DNA from: Schistocephalus solidus
Lineage: Eukaryota > Platyhelminthes > Cestoda > Diphyllobothriidea > Diphyllobothriidae
Assembly (NCBI GenBank): GCA_017591395.1
Contig: WEDG01002489.1
Location: 1 to 64,000, forward strand
DNA: 64,000 nucleotides
Direction: 5' to 3'
Under the pieces are notes generated by a model that was not told where the DNA came from, did not search any database, and worked only from the letters and a program-made list of their open reading frames with translations. Below, one piece after another: positions 59,301 through 64,000 of the stretch. Numbering within the stretch: the stretch's first letter is position 1; every line of letters begins with the position of its first letter. Position numbers and translations under genes: made by a program.

Positions 59301-61969
59301 CCCTTCATAAAGGAATTGTAATATTAAGCAATCCAAAACTCTTTGAATGCTGTACACTGGTAGGGGAGTCAATGTCACTTGTTTTTGCGCATATTTTTCC
59401 TCTTAAATTCACTTCTTAACGTAAAATGAATAAAAGGTTTTGTATATAATCGTGCATGAAGAAGTGTTCATTTGGACGTGAATAAAACGACCGCCTTGTT
59501 TACCTGGCGGGTTCGGAGGACTAAGTCTGCTTATTGCATAGCGTGCTCAATGGCTTGAATGCTGCTATCTTCTACTCTGTTAGAGTTTTTACGTACTGTT
59601 ATACGTTACCCATTGCTTTCGTTTATGTCCTTTTATAATTTTCATTGCTGTAAAGCATGTTTACTTTTAAAGGACTAGCTCATAACTTATGTCTTAAAAG
59701 TCTGATTGTCTGCTTCCTCATGCGACGATGTTTAAAAGACGATTTCTATTTATAATCGCCAGCGTTTAAAATGACACTGGCTCCTTGCAATTACGGGTAA
59801 ATTAAGAGATGTAAAAAATTCAAAATACTTCATAGCCTCAATCGTTACCGGTTGGTTTAATAGTTATATTGTAATAACGTTCATTTTCATTTTGAGTTTT
59901 TTATAATTGTTAAAAAGACAAGGTTACAGATTAAGTATTTCGTTATAACAGCGAAATGCACATTAGAATTCTCTTGTATTCCTGGGTTTTAAATGCATTT
60001 GGATACCTCATTTGGCCTTTTTGATCCCCCAGGCTTAAAGCTGTTACTGCTATCAAAACACCAAAACAAAATAAGTTTCCTTTAACCGTAGATGCAAAAT
60101 ATACTGACTAACCTTTTAATAGAGTCAAATAATGGACATTTTGTTAAGATCCATTATACATATCCAAAGCATTATTTAGTATTTAAATGAGGACCACTTA
60201 ATCGTTTTATACTGCACAAAATGTCAAGAAATCACAATATTTAAATAGGCTCCTTAAATATTCATATAGTGTCCTCATTGAATTTCGCGCAATTGACCAA
60301 AAATAAATATTTTATTCAGTTTTGAGGCCACTTTAATTTCAATGCATCCAATGACAAGTGATTTCTGAACAATGGTGGGAAATACTCTTGTCTTAACATA
60401 TGCCGCAAATTTGATTTTTAGATATGCAGCAGTAAATTTAACTGTATATCACAAAACACGTTATGAAAACCTTCCCTATTGTGCATGAATTAAATGCGCC
60501 CCTGAGTGTTGACATTGAGAAACTGGTGACTATAACTTAACTCCCGCGCAGGCTTTCCAACAACGTGGGGTTAAAGGAGGGTGGAATGTGAAAAATTAAT
60601 TTTTCTCAAATAATTTAGCGGAACTATGGAATAACCAATACTCAGGCAATTTAAATATTTTAATATATGAAGATATTTAAACATCACATAGGCAGACCCA
60701 GGCTACAGCTGCAAGCGATCAACATGACTATGTAATCTTAAAAAAACCTAATGTGGCAATCAGTCAATACACACTTGCTTCTGAACTTTCCTTAGACTGA
60801 TAGTTAATCATCTAATTTGTATGTGCTAAATATGGAGCTATGCCGCGTAAGCTTACAGTCGTGAAATACGTTGAAGTGAACAAGATTCTCATATAGCAAA
60901 AAAGGACGCATGGATAAAGCAGCAGCCCCTAATCCAGCCAGTTTGGATAATGCCAAGTCATGAACGCTCTGATTAAGAGCAGTAAAGAACGAATATCAAT
61001 TTAAAAAGAAGATACGCAGTAAAAAAAGCACCGACTCAAAGAGCTGCATCTAAAAAAACAAATCTGAGTGCAATCGAGACCAAAGTGCCTGAACATTGAC
61101 TAAACATGTCTGTGTAAAAGTTCTGTTTAACATGCAGACTCAATAATAAAATCCACAGAACTTTTATCGTCCCCCACTCCTTTTCATAGATTCAGTGCCA
61201 AGAATGCAAAATCTTATTGGAAACTGAGGACACAAAACAATGTCTTATAAAAATCGAGAAAATCAGCTTGCGGTACCCATCGCTTGATAAGTGCGTTGGT
61301 GTTGACGTTCAAGCGCTAGAAAATTAATCCAAAAGAATAATTTAGTTTTCCATTGATCATTCCAATGCGAGAAGCAAATTACATATTAAAAGGATCTTAC
61401 ACAATTTTGCTGATAAATATTGATTAAAGTGATCTTAAATAACTAAAAAATAAAACCACTGCTTAATTGTATAATGTTCTGCGCTGAGACAAGACAAGGA
61501 AAATAAAAGACCATAATGTAGCAGATTCTCTTGTTTACACAGATACAGAGAAAGCGGTTTCGAAGTTCTAAGTCGAGGGGTTATCAATGACTATAATTCC
61601 TCGCTGAACCTAAAAATATATCTGTATGAATTGTCATACTGTGTAAGTAAATTCGCCTGTCATATGTGAAATATCCAGCACCGGGCGTTACATGATCAAA
61701 TGATCTTAAGTGTTTTTCACTAGAGATTATATTTTACACCTTGAGAGAATTGGTGCATTATACTAAAACACTTCGCATTTATATGATCGAATGGACGAAA
61801 TCCGTGGAATGCACGATACAAAACGTGCTCAACAATTTGAGAGGTATTCTTGAAACTGTGCATTAAGAAATTATGTTTGATCAGTTTATCAGCTTAAAGT
61901 AACATTAAACGTGATTTACATTATAAAATCTGCCAAAAATCAAAAAACATTAATATTAAATTAAAATAT

Positions 61970-62107
61970 GAAATTAAATAAAATAATTATTAATACTAAT
62001 AATAATAATTTTAATAATAATTAATAAAAATAACAATAATAATTAAATTAAATTATCAAATAAACTTTGTGGTATTTGCCAGGATGAAAGTGTATATATA
62101 TATATAT
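61970..62107. repeat. AAT/AAAT-rich simple sequence and (TA)7
   Basis: 61970-62060 consists almost wholly of AAT, AAAT and TTAAT units. 62094-62107 is a short TA run. No other structure is seen. Confidence 0.85.
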
Positions 62108-64000
62108 TTGAGGGTAATATTAAACACACTTCCTCCGACTTGGTCCTTGTAACTCAGTTTTGAGTGTTATTTGTACTCAAACTGTACCCTTGATTTTACA
62201 GGATTGAGTTCTTATGACTTCAAAATTATGTCAGATAAAACTAATTTTAAACTTCAGTTATTATTGACTGGAATAATAAATCAATTTACCGATAACCAAC
62301 CACAAATGCGAATCACATCTTCCCTGAACTTAATTTCTCGTCACTTCAATCTTGAAGTTCCTTTCCTATCTTGCAATGTGCTTCTTAATATCTACCAAAG
62401 GAAAGTTAATGCAACAATACCAACAGGTTGTCTAGTTGAAAATCTGCTTTCGTAAATGACAATAGTTCCCGGTCTTTCTGATAACTTATAATCATCAAAT
62501 TAGGTGAAAAATGTTTGTTCGTTAATCCAGAACGAGGTTTAAAATATCTGAATTTCGCATAGCACAACTATGGCCATTCTGGAACAGGTGTTACCCTACT
62601 GGTCTCAGTCCCTGTTTAATCGTAAGCATAAGGGCGGAGAAAACACAAAACAACGTTAAAGTTAACGGTCAAATCACTTGGTTCCCACTAGGTTCCAATG
62701 TATTAAAGATTGTTTTTACCCAGGTAAAAAGTGAGACCATTTCATTAAAATATTTAATCCAACGATGTTTTGACAAATAAGATCTTACAAATGTTTTGCT
62801 ATAAAGTTGAGCCATTTGTTTGTTATTTGAACACTTATTTTCGTTGTTTTCTGTGCGCAGGAAGAGCCATGTAGTTAAACTGTAAAAAAATATGGAAAAG
62901 ACTGGGCTCAAATATTTTCGTTAATTTTCTGGAAACTCTAGGAGTCAACACTTAAATGAAGAAACTGTTTTTGCATTTTTCACTATATAATTTACGGCTT
63001 GTTGTTTGCTTTGTGAGCTAAAACTGCAGGAAGCAAATGGGTGGAAATATGTCAAACTTAATGATGTAGATAGTACGTGCTTACACTGATATGTTAACTT
63101 ATAACCTAAAGTTAGTTGATATCACAATGTGGTGAAACTTTGTAAAATATCTCAACCTGATTAGGAACGACAAGCTTGGTATCTTGCTTACTAACCGAAT
63201 TCATACAAAATGTGCCACAAGTTAGGACAAAGGTACCTGCTTGTCTCGTGGGATACCCTTGCGGTAAGGAAGAATGCAAGGGCTTTCTGTGGCTCCTAGT
63301 GAAGTCTCTGGAGTGCGAATAGAGACTTTGGGATGTCGCCTTGTATTATTCAGTGTCTTTTGCCCACTTTCTATACATTATTCGTGTTGAAGGCGTAAGA
63401 ATTTGACTAACCTATAAAAAAATTAAGTCCTAACCTCGCTTTTTCATGGCGAGGTAGTTAGTTGACTTTATGTACTTCTAGTTCCAGCATTTGCTGTTCC
63501 ATTCTTCATCACTTTAAAGTGGCAATATCTTTTTTTTCCGTTGTTAATATAACAGTAGTCAAAAGTTTAATTTTTCTGCGCCCCGTATTGCGCATATACA
63601 GCAAGATTTTCAGGTCATTGCAATCACACAGAAAACCCATGTCAGGCGTCCTAAAATTGAGAAAGTTGCCTCAATATGGAATTTTTTCTGTGAGATGATC
63701 CATAAACGTGACCTCGCAGCCCACACAAATAATCTCATGGGTTTTTGGACAGTACAAGTTCAGTGATCACTGATATTTAAAATACATAAAAGCAGCTTTA
63801 CGTGAAGGTATTTACAGGTAGAAGGTGTGGTATGTTTCTAGTGCATTGAAACGATCTTTTCATAATCTTAAGAGGACTGAGGCTATGCTAACGAGGTTTG
63901 ATAACATATGATATCAGGAAAAGTCGACCTTCGTAGTACAGAAACAAAATAAAATAATAAGAAAGTGAGTTTACATCAGAGGTACTTAAGTTATATTACA

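Larger units (their letters stand above)
53826..63999. other. 10-kb AT-rich region with no recognised gene or transposable element
   Basis: Only three or four frames above 70 codons exist (57925-58140 minus, 58527-58745 plus, 62171-62455 plus, 62669-62911 minus), none with a motif. Locally more GC-rich patches at 54690-54850, 59240-59360 and 63220-63340 match nothing else in the window. Simple sequence: AT/AAT-rich stretch 61970-62060 and (TA)n 62094-62107. A hairpin at 58231-58256 pairs GTAATCACCA with TGGTGGTTAC with one mismatch. It could be intron or intergenic DNA; nothing here decides. Confidence 0.5.

Overview
The window reads as repeat-rich nuclear DNA of a flatworm, most likely a tapeworm of the diphyllobothriidean type (Spirometra / Dibothriocephalus-like). 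This is an inference from the mixture of elements: CR1-like and Jockey-like LINEs, Penelope-like elements (PLEs) with GIY-YIG tails and hammerhead ribozymes, a Ty3/gypsy element, a Merlin-type transposase, a LINE tail with C2H2-like fingers, and a gene copy with introns of 34-43 nt. No bacterial gene organisation is present. I found no intact host gene; almost every coding trace is a decayed mobile element with stops and frameshifts.

Layout. 1-3.5 kb: a PLE-2 tail and the 3' end of a Jockey-like LINE. 5.9-16 kb: a tRNA-like module, a zinc-finger LINE tail with its 3' region, two further 5'-truncated copies of that 3' region near 11.9 and 15.5 kb, a hammerhead remnant at 10.05 kb, and a block (10.4-12.96 kb) of two back-to-back 1.1-kb palindromic units, one interrupted by a LINE copy. 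17.9-18.2 kb: a 231-bp TAC microsatellite. 20.2-24.5 kb: a nearly full-length CR1-like element on the minus strand (ORF1, endonuclease, reverse transcriptase). 24.5-26 kb: a six-exon DUF4806-like gene copy with mini-introns and in-frame stops. 27.5-31.2 kb: three LINE fragments. 31.4-32.1 kb: a Jockey 3' end. 34.1-39.4 kb: a second CR1-like copy into which three things are inserted: a PLE with an inverted tail, a gag-bearing unit bounded by 136-bp inverted repeats, and an approximately 85-bp bare hammerhead fragment. 39.6-41.9 kb: PLE-2, a Merlin transposase remnant and another PLE tail whose hammerhead has a compensated palindrome. 42.8-46.3 kb: a PLE-2 tail, an RT remnant, a Ty3/gypsy pol remnant and two head-to-head endonuclease fragments. 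47.7-49.7 kb: two Jockey 3' ends in opposite orientations. From about 51.9 kb to the end the DNA is AT-rich with no recognisable element or gene apart from a 154-bp tandem duplication and simple repeats.

The most interesting biology is the hammerhead-ribozyme family of the PLE tails. The copies share a CUGANGA core, a stem II and a GAAA box followed at once by a self-complementary tetranucleotide (ACGU, or AGCU in one copy), the arrangement expected of helix-III-less hammerheads that cleave as dimers. Also notable are the gag-bearing inverted-repeat unit, the tandem palindromes and the mini-intron gene copy. All boundaries are read by eye and are approximate unless a motif position is given.
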